Notes: generated by a model from the sequence alone, not told the origin. A stretch of DNA of 8,991 nucleotides from Clostridia bacterium (GCA_017481065.1 JAFUPT010000050.1:1-8991), one strand, 5' to 3'. Positions 1 through 6,686 are shown, counted from the stretch's first letter. Numbers and translations are program-made.

Positions 1-316
1 CTCCTACCGCATGGATGCCTATTCGCCCACCCTGATCTCCATCGGCCAGACCGGCATGATCGGCAAGGGCAAGCGCAATGATGAAGTGGTCAACGCCATG
101 AAGGAGCACGGCGCAATCTATTTCGGCGCCATCGGCGGCTGCGGCGCGCTGCTGAGCAAGTGCATCAAGAAGGCCGAAGTGATCGCCTACGAGGATCTCG
201 GCGCGGAAGCCATCCGCAAGCTCGAGGTGGAGGATTTCCCCGTGGTCGTCATCATCGACAGCGAGGGCAACAACCTCTACGAATCCGGCAGGAAAGAGTA
301 TCTCAGCACTTTGTAA
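1..316 (+). CDS. Class I fumarate hydratase (or L-tartrate dehydratase) beta subunit, C-terminal part
   Basis: This is the last 104 codons of a gene whose beginning lies before the window; the reading frame starts at base 2 and ends at TAA 314-316. The protein has the hallmarks of the C-terminal/beta half of oxygen-sensitive Fe-S hydro-lyases: an IGQTGMIGKGKRN stretch, then YFGAIGGCGALLS, then AYEDLGAEAIRKLEVEDFP and a closing DSEGNN-LYESG segment. In this family the beta subunit works with an Fe-S alpha subunit to interconvert fumarate and malate, or to dehydrate tartrate, in the cytoplasm. The two substrates cannot be told apart from this fragment. Separate beta subunits are usually somewhat under 200 residues, so roughly half is present. 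The alpha subunit would be expected just upstream. A hairpin follows the stop, and a different operon starts downstream. Confidence 0.88.
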   Translation, partial: SYRMDAYSPTLISIGQTGMIGKGKRNDEVVNAMKEHGAIYFGAIGGCGALLSKCIKKAEVIAYEDLGAEAIRKLEVEDFPVVVIIDSEGNNLYESGRKEYLSTL

Positions 317-336
317 TTCATACCGATTGATCGCGC

Positions 337-382
337 GGCGGGATGTTTTGCATCCCGCCATATAACTGTTGTTTTATCTTTT
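337..382 (+). terminator. Probable terminator of the fumarase gene
   Basis: A perfect 9-bp stem, GGCGGGATG (337-345) with CATCCCGCC (351-359), encloses a TTTTG loop. It begins 20 bases after the fumarase stop. The T-rich stretch is displaced (about 369-382) rather than directly adjoining, so termination may be partial and some read-through into the gntR operon is possible. Confidence 0.5.
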
Positions 383-386
383 CCCA

Positions 387-478
387 GGCGCACATAGTGC
401 GCCATACTGGGGGGTCCAGGGGGAATCATTCCCCCTGGCGGGGTTCCAAGGGGCGGAGCCCCTTGGCGTTCCCACGCC
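387..478 (+). repeat. Modular hairpin element, copy A (short form)
   Basis: Three perfect hairpins follow each other with starts 29 and 30 bases apart. Module h4 is GGCGCAC (387-393) with GTGCGCC (397-403) and loop ATA. Module h5 is at 416-438, with 11-base arms around a central C at 427. Module h6 is CCAAGGGGC (446-454) with GCCCCTTGG (458-466) and loop GGA. The same three modules recur in the same order at 4616-4690 and 7851-7933. A fourth small stem, GGCGT (465-469) with ACGCC (474-478), shares two bases with h6 and ends 4 bases before the ribosome binding site of the GntR gene. No function is known to me. It sits in the gap between the fumarase gene and the gntR operon, and no promoter is evident there. 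Confidence 0.8.
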
Positions 479-496
479 GTGAAAGGAGGTGTGCAT

Positions 497-1390
497 ATGT
501 TCCGCTTCAATGTAAATCCCGATAGTGAAATACCCATCTACCGCCAGCTGGTGGACCAGATCAACGCGGCAATCCGCTCCGGTGCGATCCCCACGGGCAC
601 CCAGCTGCCCACCGTGCGGGAGATGGCCGAGCGCATGCACCTCTCCTGCGGTACGGTAAAGCGGGTGTACGATCGCCTGCAGGAAATGGGCGACATCGAA
701 ATGACCCGCCGGCGCGGTACCTTTGTAAAGTATGTGCGGGAGGACAGGGATAGCCGCAAGATGCAGGCCATGGCCGCCATCGACCGCATGATCAAGCAGC
801 TCACGGATCTCAGCTTTTCCCCGGCGGAGATCGAAATCTTTTTGAACCTCAAGATGCGGGAATGGGGCCTGAAATGGTCCGGTATCCGCATCTCCATGGT
901 GATGGATTGCCCGGAGCTGTCCAGCCGGCTGGAAAGACAGCTGAACCAGATCGGCAATGTGCGGGTGAGCATCTGTACGCCCAAGCAGCTGAGGGAATAT
1001 CCATACAGCATCGATGAACAGTCCGACGTTATCCTCGCATCCCCGGCAGATGCCCAGCGGCTGGGCCCCATACTGCCGGATAACCGCAAGCTCATCCGCG
1101 TGGCAATGGCGCTGGAGCCGGAATGCGCGGCGCGGCTGGCAAGGCTTGAGGGCACTGTCGGCGTGCGCGGCGGCGAGGAATTCCTCGCGCTGGTGAAAAC
1201 ATGCCTGCCGGGGGATATGCATATCGTTCCAAGCACCGGCGGCGAGGATTTCACCATCGCGGCCCCGGGGGAGGAAGGCGCAATCTCCTTCGATTACGGC
1301 ATCGATGCGGGTTCCATGCTCTATCTGGAGGAGCGTATCAACCGCATCCGGGATGAACGGCAGCTTCACCCCGGCGCGCTCAGCTTCTGA
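497..1390 (+). CDS. GntR-family (YtrA-like) transcriptional regulator
   Basis: The 297-residue protein has a winged helix-turn-helix of the GntR type at about residues 8-78. IPIYRQLVDQINAAIRSGAI and LPTVREMAERMHLSCGTVKRVYDRLQEMG are followed by the wing RRRGTFV, the arrangement seen in the YtrA group. A segment SFSPAEIEIFLNLKMRE (about 112-128) matches the helical dimerisation region that follows the DNA-binding domain in that group. Unlike short YtrA proteins (about 120-130 residues), this one has another 165 or so residues of alpha/beta character that I do not recognise; they may sense a ligand. The ATG at 497 is chosen because a strong AAAGGAGGT lies at 482-490; a GTG in frame at 479 has no such site. 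Its stop overlaps the ATG of citXG by one base (TGATG), so the two are co-transcribed. By position it probably controls this operon, perhaps in response to a metabolite of citrate or asparagine use, but that is inference. Confidence 0.85.
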   Translation: MFRFNVNPDSEIPIYRQLVDQINAAIRSGAIPTGTQLPTVREMAERMHLSCGTVKRVYDRLQEMGDIEMTRRRGTFVKYVREDRDSRKMQAMAAIDRMIKQLTDLSFSPAEIEIFLNLKMREWGLKWSGIRISMVMDCPELSSRLERQLNQIGNVRVSICTPKQLREYPYSIDEQSDVILASPADAQRLGPILPDNRKLIRVAMALEPECAARLARLEGTVGVRGGEEFLALVKTCLPGDMHIVPSTGGEDFTIAAPGEEGAISFDYGIDAGSMLYLEERINRIRDERQLHPGALSF

Positions 1391-2661
1391 TGGGCGTTTC
1401 GGTGATGGATGTGCTCCGGGCGCGGGATGCACGGGCGGAAAAGCAGAATATGCTCCGGGAAAAATACGGCTGCTGCGTGGTTTCCCTCACGATGAACATC
1501 GCCGGGGAAATCAAGCGGGATGAATGGATCGACCGCGCCTTCGGGGAAGGCTGTGTCCGGGTGGAGCAGCAGCTAAAATGGCACAATGCGCATGTGCTTG
1601 AAAGCATCCGAACCGTGGAGGAAACGGGCTGCGAATGCCTGTGGGCCGTGGATGGGAATGCGGAAAAGGTCAAGGGCTGGATGCTCGCCGTGGAGGAAAT
1701 GGATGGCCTCGGCCGCCTTTTCGATGCGGATGTGATCGCCCCGGACGGCGCGCACCTGAGCCGGGGTTTGGAGCGCAAATGCCTGATCTGCGGGGATTCT
1801 GCGAAGGCTTGCGGCAGGAGCCGCAGGCACTCCGGGGAAGAGCTCTACTTCCGGGCGCGGAGCATCATCCGGGAACACTTCGAGCGGGAGCGCGCAGCCA
1901 GAATCGGCAAGTACGCCGAACAGGCGCTGCTGCTGGAGGCGCTGTGTACGCCCAAGCCCGGCCTCGTGGACCGGGAAAACAGCGGCGCGCACCGGGATAT
2001 GGATGTTGCCAGCTTCGCCATGAGCGCTTCTGCGCTTCGGGATTACTTCGAAGCCTGCGCCCGCTGCGGCATGGCGGGAAGTGGCCTCGAAACCCTGCGG
2101 CTGCCGGGCAGGCGGGCCGAGGAAGAAATGCTGCGCGCCACCGGCGGCGCAAACACCCACAAGGGCGCGATCTTTTCGATGGGTATCCTCTGCTGCGCTG
2201 CGGCGATGGAGGGGGATATCTTCGAAAATGCCGCGCAGATCGCCGCGCCTGCCCTCGCGGAGCTCCATGAAGTGCGGCAGCCCGAAACTGCCGGGGAAAG
2301 GCAGTATGCCGAGGCCGGGCTCACCGGTGTGCGCGGAGAAGCCGCGGCGGGCTTTCCCTCGGTAAAAAACATCGCGCTCCCGGCGCTCAGGCGGGCGCTG
2401 GATGCGGGAAAATCCCTGAACGACGCGGGCCTTGCCGCCCTCATCCGCCTGATGGCGGAGGTGGAGGACAGCAATGTGCGCAAGCGCGGCGGCGAGGCGG
2501 GGCAGGAATTCGTCCGGCAGTCGGCAAAAAATGCCGGGCTGAACCACGATGAACTGCGCGCCATGAACGCTGCCTTTGTCCGGCGGAATCTGAGTCCCGG
2601 CGGCTGCGCGGATCTGCTGGCGGCAGCATACTTCCTATATCTACTGGAGAAAAAGCTATGA
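1390..2661 (+). CDS. citXG: Bifunctional CitXG: holo-citrate lyase ACP synthase / triphosphoribosyl-dephospho-CoA synthase
   Basis: The 423-residue protein fuses two enzymes that make and attach the prosthetic group of citrate lyase. The N-terminal CitX domain (about 5-165) shows VLRARDARAEKQ, the GLGRLFDADVIAPDG block (107-120) and RKCLICGDSAKACGRSRRH (129-147). It transfers the phosphoribosyl-dephospho-CoA group to the acyl carrier subunit CitD. The C-terminal CitG domain (about 172-423) has TPKPGLVDRENSGAHRDMD (187-205), TGGANTHKGAIFSMGIL (251-267), GVRGEAAAGFPSV (313-325) and SPGGCADLLA (402-411). It makes the triphosphoribosyl-dephospho-CoA precursor from ATP and dephospho-CoA. CitX and CitG are separate proteins in many enterobacteria; fused forms are known. 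The start overlaps the gntR stop by one base, and no strong ribosome binding site is visible, so translation is probably coupled. An in-frame ATG at 1405 (MDVLRARD) is an alternative start. The genes for the citrate lyase subunits are absent from the window. Confidence 0.92.
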   Translation: MGVSVMDVLRARDARAEKQNMLREKYGCCVVSLTMNIAGEIKRDEWIDRAFGEGCVRVEQQLKWHNAHVLESIRTVEETGCECLWAVDGNAEKVKGWMLAVEEMDGLGRLFDADVIAPDGAHLSRGLERKCLICGDSAKACGRSRRHSGEELYFRARSIIREHFERERAARIGKYAEQALLLEALCTPKPGLVDRENSGAHRDMDVASFAMSASALRDYFEACARCGMAGSGLETLRLPGRRAEEEMLRATGGANTHKGAIFSMGILCCAAAMEGDIFENAAQIAAPALAELHEVRQPETAGERQYAEAGLTGVRGEAAAGFPSVKNIALPALRRALDAGKSLNDAGLAALIRLMAEVEDSNVRKRGGEAGQEFVRQSAKNAGLNHDELRAMNAAFVRRNLSPGGCADLLAAAYFLYLLEKKL

Positions 2662-3530
2662 ATGCACATCTGAAAAACATACTTTCCATGTTCATCTTCG
2701 GCACCATCGGCATCTTCCGCCGCTACCTGCCGCTGCCTTCCAGCCTCGTGGCCATGGCCCGCGGCGCGATCGGCATGGTTTTCCTGCTGGCGGTAATGGG
2801 CCTGATGAAGAAGAAGCTGGATATCGCCTCCATCAAGAAGAACCTGCCCAAGCTCTGCCTGTCCGGCGTGTGCCTGGGCGTCAACTGGATACTGCTCTTC
2901 GAGGCATACAACTACACCTCCGTGGCGACGGCTACGCTCTGCTATTACCTCGCCCCGATGTTCATCATCCTCGTCTCCCCGGCGCTTTTAAAGGAGAAGA
3001 TCACCACCCGGAAGCTCGCCTGCGTGGGCGTGGCCCTCGTGGGCATGGTGTTCGTCTCGGGCGTGCTGGATGCGGGCATTTCCAGCATTGCCGAGCTCAA
3101 GGGCATCTTCCTCGGCCTTGCCGCTGCGGTGTTCTATGCCAGCGTGGTGCTGCTGAACAAAAAGACGGCCGGCATTCCCGCCAACGACCGCACCATCATG
3201 CAGCTGGGCGTGTCCGCCATCGTGCTGCTGCCTTATGTGCTGCTCACGGAAAATTTCGCGGAAATGTCGTTTACCCCCGGCGTCGTGGGCATGCTGATTG
3301 TGGTGGGCATTCTGCACACCGGCGTGGCCTATGCGCTGTACTTCGGCTCCCTGCGTGAGCTCAAGGCGCAGACCGCAGCCATCCTGAGCTACATCGATCC
3401 CGTTGTGGCCATCCTGCTGTCCGCGCTGCTTCTCAAGGAGAGCATGAGCCTGCTCAGCGGCGTCGGCGCGGTGCTGGTGCTGGGCAGCGCCATCGTGAGC
3501 GAACTGCCGGAGAAAGGAGCGCATAAGTGA
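2658..3530 (+). CDS. EamA/DMT-superfamily membrane transporter
   Basis: The 290-residue protein is almost entirely hydrophobic, with about ten membrane segments in two halves, as expected for two EamA repeats (about 6-135 and 150-282). The first half carries FIFGTIGIFRRYL and the ATLCYYLAPMFIIL segment. The second has LAAAVFYASVVLLNKK and AILSYIDPVVAILLSALLLKE, a conserved EamA pattern near the last two helices. Members of this superfamily export amino acids, nucleotides or other small metabolites across the cytoplasmic membrane; substrate cannot be predicted from sequence. The ATG overlaps the citXG stop in an ATGA arrangement, and the asparaginase gene begins at this gene's own stop. Its place between CitXG and asparaginase suggests a transported organic acid or amino acid, which is inference only. 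Confidence 0.88.
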   Translation: MNAHLKNILSMFIFGTIGIFRRYLPLPSSLVAMARGAIGMVFLLAVMGLMKKKLDIASIKKNLPKLCLSGVCLGVNWILLFEAYNYTSVATATLCYYLAPMFIILVSPALLKEKITTRKLACVGVALVGMVFVSGVLDAGISSIAELKGIFLGLAAAVFYASVVLLNKKTAGIPANDRTIMQLGVSAIVLLPYVLLTENFAEMSFTPGVVGMLIVVGILHTGVAYALYFGSLRELKAQTAAILSYIDPVVAILLSALLLKESMSLLSGVGAVLVLGSAIVSELPEKGAHK

Positions 3531-4504
3531 GCATACTGCTTCTGGGCACGGGCGGAACCATCGCCTGCCTGCCGGGCCCGCAGGGCCTGGCCCCGGCCTA
3601 CTGTGCAAAGGATCTGCTGGATTTTGTGGCTGCCGCCCATGATGATGTGGCCAGCCGCGATCTCTTCGCCCTCGATTCCTCCAACATGCAGCCGGAGGAG
3701 TGGCGCGTGATGGCGCAGGCCGTGCGGGATGCGGTGGGGGAGGGCTTCTCCGCCGTGGTCATCACCCACGGAACCGATACCCTCGCCTATACCGCCAGCA
3801 TGCTTTCCTTCATGCTGCGGGGCATCCGTATTCCTGTGGTGCTCACCGGCTCCCAGTATCCCATCGCATATCCGGATTCCGATGGCAAGAGCAACCTCAC
3901 CAATGCCCTCACTGCTGCCAGGGAGCTCCCCGGCGGCGTGTACATCTGCTTTGGCGACCGGGTTATCCTTGGCTGCCGCAGCGTGAAGGTGCGCTCCATG
4001 TCCCTGAACGCCTTCGAATCCATCAATTATCCCAATATCGGCGCCATCGCGCAGGGAAAGTATATTCCGCTGCACACCCCGCCGCAGCCGGATTCCTTTG
4101 ATTACAACGATCATGTGGAATCCAATGTGGCGCTGGTGAAGCTCATTCCCGGCACCAGCCCCGCGCTCTTTGAAATGCTGCCGGATACCGGCTGCCGTGG
4201 CGTGGTGGTGGAGGCCTTCGGCCTCGGCGGCGTGCACAACATCCGCCGCAACCACACCGAAGCCATCGCCCGGCTGATTCAGAAGGGCATACCGGTGGTA
4301 CTTACTACACAGTGCCTCTATGAATACAGCCGGCCGGATGTCTACGAGGTCAGCCATGCCCTCGCCGGCGGCGGTGTGATCTCCGCCCGGGATATGACCA
4401 CCGAGGCCGCCGTCACCAAGCTCATGTGGGCGCTCGGCAGAACCGCCGATATGGATGAAGTTCGCAGCATCATGCAGCAGAATCTGTGCGGTGAGATCGA
4501 GTAG
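3527..4504 (+). CDS. Type I (bacterial-type, threonine-nucleophile) L-asparaginase
   Basis: The 325-residue protein has both active-site signatures of the asparaginase/glutaminase family. GTGGTIA (7-13) has the expected nucleophile Thr11, and VITHGTDTLAYTASML (78-93) contains Thr83 and Asp84. A lysine in SVKVRS (Lys154) fits the catalytic lysine of the second triad, and DSSNM near residues 50-54 fits the substrate-binding serine region. The enzyme hydrolyses asparagine to aspartate and ammonia. There is no signal peptide, so it is cytoplasmic and resembles AnsA-like enzymes. The start is GTG at 3527 in a GTGA overlap with the transporter stop, with AAAGGAG a few bases upstream (about 3513-3519). 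It is the last gene of the gntR operon; no T-rich terminator follows, only repeat copy B. Glutaminase or amidase activity on other substrates cannot be excluded. Confidence 0.92.
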   Translation: MSILLLGTGGTIACLPGPQGLAPAYCAKDLLDFVAAAHDDVASRDLFALDSSNMQPEEWRVMAQAVRDAVGEGFSAVVITHGTDTLAYTASMLSFMLRGIRIPVVLTGSQYPIAYPDSDGKSNLTNALTAARELPGGVYICFGDRVILGCRSVKVRSMSLNAFESINYPNIGAIAQGKYIPLHTPPQPDSFDYNDHVESNVALVKLIPGTSPALFEMLPDTGCRGVVVEAFGLGGVHNIRRNHTEAIARLIQKGIPVVLTTQCLYEYSRPDVYEVSHALAGGGVISARDMTTEAAVTKLMWALGRTADMDEVRSIMQQNLCGEIE

Positions 4505-4520
4505 GGACGCTAGGGGGAAC

Positions 4521-4697
4521 CTGGGGGCTGTCAGCCCCCAGCCCCCTGACCAAAGGGGATGATCCCCTTTGGAAACCTCAGTAAAGCGATGCTGCGCATC
4601 GCAGAAAAATATTCTGGCGCGCAAAGCGCGCCTTGCAGAGGGGTCCAGGGGAAATCATTTCCCCTGCCAGGGTCCGGGGCAGCGCCCCGGCGTTCCC
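4521..4697 (+). repeat. Modular hairpin element, copy B (full form, six hairpins)
   Basis: Six perfect or near-perfect hairpins occupy most of the 224-base gap between the asparaginase and NYN genes. They are h1 4521-4541 (CTGGGGGC/GCCCCCAG), h2 4550-4572 (11-base arms), h3 4586-4602 (GCGATGC/GCATCGC, loop TGC), h4 4616-4632 (GGCGCGC/GCGCGCC, loop AAA), h5 4646-4666 (10-base arms around C 4656) and h6 4674-4690 (CCGGGGC/GCCCCGG, loop AGC). Starts are 28-36 bases apart. Modules h4-h6 and the trailing GGCGTTCCC match copy A; h1, h2, a shared ACCTCAG and h4-h6 match copy D. No coding potential is evident. It lies 16 bases after one stop and ends just before the ribosome binding site of the next gene, so it is probably part of the transcript. 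Confidence 0.85.
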
Positions 4698-4728
4698 CGT
4701 CTATCACCAAATCTAAGGAGAAAATATC

Positions 4729-5703
4729 GTGGGAAAATCCAATTTTGCGGTCTTCGTTGACCTTGAAAATGCCGGCGGCAAGGAGAGCATGCTGCTTTCC
4801 ATCATCGAAAAGGTGAAAATCCGCGGCGATATATTGCTGGGAAAGGTCTATGGCTATACGGACCGCTATTCCAATTTGAAGCAGGTGCTGCTCTCCAACA
4901 CCTTCCAGGTGGAACCCAGCCTGCGCTACGGCAAGAACCAGAAGAACAACCTCGACATCAAGCTGGTGATCGATGCGATGGAGGTGGCCTACACCAATCC
5001 GCTGATCGATAGCTTCTGCATCGTGTCCGGCGACAGCGATTACACGCCCCTCGTCGGCAAGCTCAAGAGCATGGGCAAATTCGTGCTGGGCATCTCCCGC
5101 TCGGAGGCGGCCAGCGGCATCTTCATCAATGCCTGCTCGGAATTTGTGTTCCTCGAATCTGTGGCGGCCAAGCAGCCGAAGCAGAAGCACAGGGATGAGC
5201 GCCAGAGCGACGGCGATCTGAATGCCCTGCTCTCCCAGGTGGAAACCATCGTGGAAGATCAGGAGCAGCAGCAGATGTACGCCAGCGAATTGAAGGATAC
5301 CCTCATGCGCCTCAAGCCCGATTTTTCCGAGCGCAGCTACGGCTGCTCCACCTTCGGAAAACTCATCGCGCTGATCGCCTCCAAGTCCGAAAAGATCAAG
5401 AGCTGGACCGAACAATCTTCCCTGCTGATCGGCCTGAACGGCACGGATACCGAGCAGCCGAAGCTGGATAAATCCAACTGGATGCCCGCCTTCACCGCCG
5501 CCCTCGAGCGCTTCAAGAGCGAGGGATTCGAGCGCGTGAACCCGTCTATTTTGAAATCCACCATCCTCTCCGATTATCCCGGCTTTGAGGAGCGCCAGAT
5601 CGGCTTCAAGCGCTTCTCCGATGTAATGAAGGCGCTGGAGAAGGAGGGCCACCTCGTGGTCGAAATGGATGAACAGCATACCATGCTTTTGAAAATCTGC
5701 TGA
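4729..5703 (+). CDS. NYN-domain (PIN-like) ribonuclease-type protein with two OST-HTH/LOTUS domains
   Basis: The 324-residue protein starts with an NYN domain (about 5-145). NFAVFVDLEN (Asp11), NNLDIKLVIDAMEVAY (Asp76) and FCIVSGDSDYTPLVGKLKSMGK (Asp102, Asp104) give the acidic residues expected for a metal-dependent PIN-like nuclease. A charged linker (147-163) leads to two OST-HTH/LOTUS-type regions. The first is at about 164-236 (ALLSQVETIVEDQ through SYGCSTFGKLIALI to SSLLIGL). The second is at about 250-322 (FTAALERFKSEG through IGFKRFSDVMKALEKEGHLVVE to the end). In this family the NYN part is thought to cut RNA and LOTUS modules bind RNA or protein; the target here is unknown. The start is GTG at 4729, with AAGGAG at 4715-4720 at proper spacing. 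The gene stands alone between two structured intergenic elements (copy B and element C), with no obvious promoter of its own. Confidence 0.88.
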   Translation: MGKSNFAVFVDLENAGGKESMLLSIIEKVKIRGDILLGKVYGYTDRYSNLKQVLLSNTFQVEPSLRYGKNQKNNLDIKLVIDAMEVAYTNPLIDSFCIVSGDSDYTPLVGKLKSMGKFVLGISRSEAASGIFINACSEFVFLESVAAKQPKQKHRDERQSDGDLNALLSQVETIVEDQEQQQMYASELKDTLMRLKPDFSERSYGCSTFGKLIALIASKSEKIKSWTEQSSLLIGLNGTDTEQPKLDKSNWMPAFTAALERFKSEGFERVNPSILKSTILSDYPGFEERQIGFKRFSDVMKALEKEGHLVVEMDEQHTMLLKIC

Positions 5704-5708
5704 GCAAT

Positions 5709-5840
5709 GTGGAGGGGGAGTATCTCCCCCTCCACTGCCGCCCCCTCCAGATTTTGCTGAAAACTGTGGTTTTCCGGGTGCAAAATCTGCAAGGAAGATA
5801 TTTTTCCTCCAGCAAATGGGATTTGCCTCGGAAAAATATC
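5709..5840 (+). repeat. Structured intergenic element C: three long hairpins, two of them nested
   Basis: The gap after the NYN gene folds into three units. The first is GTGGAGGGGGAG (5709-5720) with CTCCCCCTCCAC (5724-5735), a perfect 12-bp stem with loop TAT. The second pairs CAGATTTTGC (5748-5757) with GCAAAATCTG (5780-5789) and contains a nested stem GAAAAC (5759-5764)/GTTTTC (5769-5774). The third pairs GATATTTTTCC (5797-5807) with GGAAAAATATC (5830-5840) around a nested stem GCAAAT (5812-5817)/ATTTGC (5821-5826). The modules differ from those of copies A, B and D. Bases 5841-5896 hold nothing I recognise. Function unknown; it could be a 3' UTR structure of the NYN transcript. Confidence 0.75.
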
Positions 5841-5896
5841 CCCGTTGCCGCCATACACGCCGCCGGTAACGATTTAATAAGGCGCCGGCGTTTTGA

Positions 5897-5930
5897 AAAA
5901 GAACACTCACCATATGGTGAGTGTTCTTTT
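5897..5930. terminator. Bidirectional terminator between convergent genes
   Basis: A perfect 34-base palindrome: 14-base arms (AAAAGAACACTCAC and its complement) flank a central CATATG. Read from either strand, a GC-containing stem is followed by T residues. It serves the NYN gene on the plus strand and the XRE operon on the minus strand; the XRE stop codon (complement of 5929-5931) overlaps its edge. Confidence 0.9.
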
Positions 5931-6129
5931 ATTCCGCTTCCTCCCAGAACAGTTCATCAAGCGTTCTGTCCAGTGCCCTGCAGATTGCGATACACAGGCG
6001 GATGGTGGGATTGTATTCGCCCTTTTCGATGGCGTTTATGGTCTGGCGGGATACGCCTACGAGATCCGCCAACTGTTGTTGACTCAGGTCCTTCGCTGCC
6101 CGGGCGGATTTCATGCGCAGGTTCTTCAT
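5929..6129 (-). CDS. Small XRE-family helix-turn-helix regulator
   Basis: This 66-residue protein is a single HTH_3/Cro-C1 domain. LSQQQLADLVGVSRQTINAIEKGEYNPTIRLCIAICRALDRTLDELFW (15-62) includes the classic helix-turn-helix (QQLADLVGVSRQTINAIEKG). Compact regulators of this type are often encoded with a membrane protein. The ATG (complement of 6127-6129) overlaps the stop of the upstream membrane gene as ATGA, so translation is coupled. It has no promoter of its own in view. It probably binds the palindrome at 6711-6726 and represses its own operon, as such pairs commonly do; that role is inferred. Confidence 0.92.
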   Translation of the reverse strand: MKNLRMKSARAAKDLSQQQLADLVGVSRQTINAIEKGEYNPTIRLCIAICRALDRTLDELFWEEAE

Positions 6130-6653
6130 TCTGTATCCTCCGTCCGGCGCTCATAAATGCCGTGGCAGAGCATCATGATTCCCAGATACAGGCAAGCTGC
6201 GCCGGTGAGCAAGTTCACAGCGTTTAAGCTCAGCATGCCGCCTTCAATGATCGTTCCATCAAGAATATGCCCCAGCCCGAGGCAGATATTGATTGCACCG
6301 GAGGCGATGAATATGGCAATCAGCGCCTTCCTACGGGCGCGCAGGGTAAAATAGGCGTCCTTGATTACGCAGTAGGTGGTGAACACGCATATGGATGTCC
6401 ACAATGCGATCATAGCGAGGGTGAACAGGCCGCACCAGGCCGCATCGAGTATCATCTCCGCGATGCCGCCGGTGATCAGCACGATCATCGCGGTGAAGTA
6501 GGCATATTTAAAGCCCGTGCCGCGGATGGCTTCCTGCCGCTCATCGTATTCGCAATCGCTTTTCTTTTTATTGATGATGCGCAGCACAATGCCGAAAACC
6601 AATACAATAGCCAGCCCACAGATAAAACCGACTATGTAAGCAGTGCTTTTCAT
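6126..6653 (-). CDS. Five-helix membrane protein paired with XRE regulator
   Basis: The 175-residue protein has five predicted membrane segments (about 5-27, 49-68, 74-97, 108-128, 142-165). After the first helix comes a basic, then acidic stretch with the motif YDERQEAIRG (36-45), which recurs in small membrane proteins encoded beside XRE regulators in Bacillota. I do not recognise a characterised function. ATG 6653 is chosen because AAGGAGG lies at 6663-6669 (complement) just upstream. An in-frame ATG further upstream (6728) lies beyond the promoter and would give an implausible 25-residue N-terminal extension. It is the first gene of a two-gene minus-strand operon ending at the palindromic terminator. 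The pair might form a membrane stress or signalling unit, with the membrane protein influencing the repressor, but nothing in the sequence proves this. Confidence 0.85.
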   Translation of the reverse strand: MKSTAYIVGFICGLAIVLVFGIVLRIINKKKSDCEYDERQEAIRGTGFKYAYFTAMIVLITGGIAEMILDAAWCGLFTLAMIALWTSICVFTTYCVIKDAYFTLRARRKALIAIFIASGAINICLGLGHILDGTIIEGGMLSLNAVNLLTGAACLYLGIMMLCHGIYERRTEDTE

Positions 6654-6686
6654 TTTTTGTTTCCTCCTTGGATTTCTGATACATGC

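Noticed and set aside
374..1432. A 352-codon minus-strand frame across the GntR gene
   Set aside because: It is a GC-driven shadow: histidine- and alanine-rich low-quality protein, no ribosome binding site, and the plus strand holds a clear GntR protein.
1573..2547. A 324-codon minus-strand frame across citXG
   Set aside because: It lies opposite highly conserved CitX and CitG motifs and has no recognisable domain.
4521..4697. Regular 30-base spacing suggested a CRISPR array
   Set aside because: The repeated units are self-complementary hairpins of differing sequence. There is no identical repeat with unique spacers and no cas gene nearby.
4559..4816. Short plus-strand frames through element B
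   Set aside because: They consist of translated hairpin arms, have no ribosome binding site and run into the NYN gene in another frame.
3389..5913. Two long minus-strand frames (3389-4624 and 4531-5913) across asparaginase, element B and the NYN gene
   Set aside because: Both are antisense shadows, run through structured intergenic DNA and have no supported start.
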